This document shows positions 5,202 through 6,476 of a stretch of DNA of 6,476 nucleotides, in pieces. The number at the start of each line of letters is the position of its first letter. Within the stretch, counting starts at the first letter, position 1. This DNA is from Candidatus Spyradenecus faecavium (GTDB lineage Bacteria > Verrucomicrobiota > Kiritimatiellia > RFP12 > DVOR01), in NCBI GenBank assembly GCA_018713405.1, contig DVOR01000010.1, positions 1 to 6,476 on the forward strand, read 5' to 3'. Made by a program: the position numbers and the translations under genes. Under the pieces are notes generated by a model. That model had not been told where the DNA came from. It did no database searches and saw only the letters and a program-made list of their open reading frames with translations.

Positions 5202-6476
5202 GGTTCTGCTCCTTTCGCGTCAAGGTCGATGGTCATCACGGTCGCGGGCCCGGCGGCGGTCGGCCGCCGCACCCACACCAAAGCGTTTCCTGTGCCCCGC
5301 AGGCGCACGGCCACCTCGCGCCCGCCCGCCGGCGCCACGCGCACCACGCCGTCCGCCGGGCGCGGCAGGGCCCCCATCCACACGGTCTTGGGCAAGAGGT
5401 CGGCGCAGCGCAGGTCGGCCTCGTTCGTGCTCACGTCCCACGCCGCCACGAGGGCGGAATAGCCCAGCGCGGCCAACAGCCCGGCCCACTCGTTGTCGTT
5501 GCCGCGCGCCGCCGCATAGATCGCGGCCTGGCCGCCCTCGTGCGCCGCCACGCGCGTCAGCGTCCGCACGATCTGCCGCGTGAGGATGCCCGGCCACGCG
5601 CGGTCGAACTGGTCCTCCGCCAGCGCGTCCACGTCCAGCAACGGCTGCAGCGCCACGCCGTTCGCGCTGTAGGCCGCCGCCGCGGCCGCGCGCTTCCGCA
5701 GCCTCGGCACCGCGAAGCTCACCGTGCCGATGCCCTGCAGCCGCCCCGCGATGGAAGGATAGGTGAAGGTCTCCGCCGTCTCCACCCGCCACGGCGCCAG
5801 CCCATCCTCCACGTAGACCCACACCCGCCCCTGGGGCCTGCGCCCGGCCTTCTCCGCCGCCAAATCCGCCTGCGCCGCCGCGTTCCCCGGCGCCAAGGCC
5901 GCCGCCATCGCCAAGTCGTTGCGCGAGGCATCCCCCGCGCACCACCGCGCCACGCCGGCCACGTGCGCGGCGTAGGCGTTGCCGAAGCCCCGCAGGTTCC
6001 CGAAGAGGCGCACCGCCTGCGCCCCCTCCGCGCTTGCCGCCGCGGCCGTCGCCGCGTCCAGCCGCGCCGTCTGGGCCGCCTCGCCGGCCACGTGCGCGCG
6101 CACCCACTTCGCCTCGTCCTGCGACAGGCCCTCCGCCGGCGCCTCGGCGATGGCCTCCGAGCACCGATGGAACCACTCGTACTGCCGCTGGCGCGCCCGG
6201 TTCAGCTCCACCCGCATCGCCCCCGCGTCCCCCACCGCGCCATAGGCCAGCGCCTTGTAGAGATTCGCGAAGACCCGGTCCAGCCCCTCCGGCGCGTAGG
6301 GCAGCGCGCAATCGTTCGTCAGCGTCGCGGCCGCCGAGTCCAGCGCTCCCGCCCCACGGTAACGCCGCGCCACGTCGTTGAAGCCGTTGTCCGCCGCGTC
6401 CAGATGGCCGATCGCCTCCGCCGGCGCCCCCTTCATCAGCGCCAACGCCCCCGCCTCCGCCGACCAGAACGGCGCG
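5198..6476 (-). CDS. COG3014-type helical-repeat protein (partial, 5' end missing)
   Basis: The frame is open to the right edge, so the N-terminus lies outside the window; 425 residues are visible. The TTG at 6445 could be read as a start, but the ten preceding codons (reading APFWSAEAGA) continue the same helix, so I treat the gene as truncated. The N-terminal part is alanine-rich and helical, TPR-like: LMKGAPAEAIGHLDAAD near 13-29, then FANLYKALAYGAVGDAGAMR (69-88) and LNRARQRQ (91-98). The rest shows segments I associate with COG3014: VYVEDGLAPW (220-229), ITRQIVRTL-like helix (about 297-307) and RCADLLPKTVWMGALPRP (356-373). COG3014 genes are known to accompany YcfL- and LpoB-type genes, which matches this operon. 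It is probably a periplasmic or lipid-anchored envelope protein; the signal region is not visible. Molecular role unknown. Confidence 0.78.
   Translation of the reverse strand, partial: APFWSAEAGALALMKGAPAEAIGHLDAADNGFNDVARRYRGAGALDSAAATLTNDCALPYAPEGLDRVFANLYKALAYGAVGDAGAMRVELNRARQRQYEWFHRCSEAIAEAPAEGLSQDEAKWVRAHVAGEAAQTARLDAATAAAASAEGAQAVRLFGNLRGFGNAYAAHVAGVARWCAGDASRNDLAMAAALAPGNAAAQADLAAEKAGRRPQGRVWVYVEDGLAPWRVETAETFTYPSIAGRLQGIGTVSFAVPRLRKRAAAAAAYSANGVALQPLLDVDALAEDQFDRAWPGILTRQIVRTLTRVAAHEGGQAAIYAAARGNDNEWAGLLAALGYSALVAAWDVSTNEADLRCADLLPKTVWMGALPRPADGVVRVAPAGGREVAVRLRGTGNALVWVRRPTAAGPATVMTIDLDAKGAEP

Noticed and set aside
6443..6445. TTG as start codon of the COG3014-type gene
   Set aside because: The frame stays open to the window edge and the ten preceding codons fit the same helix; the gene is better treated as truncated.

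Overview
The window is very GC-rich, and every gene I can support lies on the minus strand, so transcription runs from high to low coordinates. It holds seven protein-coding genes, one cut off by the right window edge. I see no RNA genes, CRISPR array, transposase or integrase. The organism is Gram-negative: three consecutive genes carry lipoprotein signals and belong to outer-membrane lipoprotein families. Three traits together (high GC, a cysteine-type Tat-exported sulfatase paired with a CBM9-like protein, and spacers filled with CCAARCYT and GGAGAAC short repeats) suggest a PVC-superphylum bacterium such as Kiritimatiellota, Lentisphaerota or a planctomycete. That placement is inference.

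Region A (6476 down to 3621) is a tightly packed four-gene operon: a COG3014-type helical-repeat protein (5' end outside the window), a YcfL/DUF1425 lipoprotein, and two tandem LpoB-family lipoproteins. The junctions are ATGA (4-base overlap), TGATG (1-base overlap) and a 16-base gap, so translation is probably coupled. In E. coli ycfL sits beside lpoB, whose product activates the peptidoglycan synthase PBP1B from the outer membrane. The operon is therefore probably a cell-envelope or peptidoglycan-synthesis module, here with a duplicated LpoB.

Region B (3620 to 2378) is a stand-alone thioredoxin reductase gene, trxB, flanked by two spacers of 174 and 148 bases. Both spacers contain the same 34-base array of four 8-mers. 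The downstream spacer carries it as a long inverted repeat. The upstream spacer combines it with a 7-mer tandem array, an 11-base inverted repeat and two hairpins.

Region C (2377 to 9) is a two-gene operon for sulfated-glycan use: a Tat-exported S1-family sulfatase with an intact CTPSR formylglycine motif, then a CBM9-like protein with no signal peptide, 20 bases downstream.

The most unusual parts are the duplicated LpoB module, whose LpoB proteins lack a long linker, and the organised repeat spacers that bracket trxB. All family assignments come from reading motifs, not from database searches.
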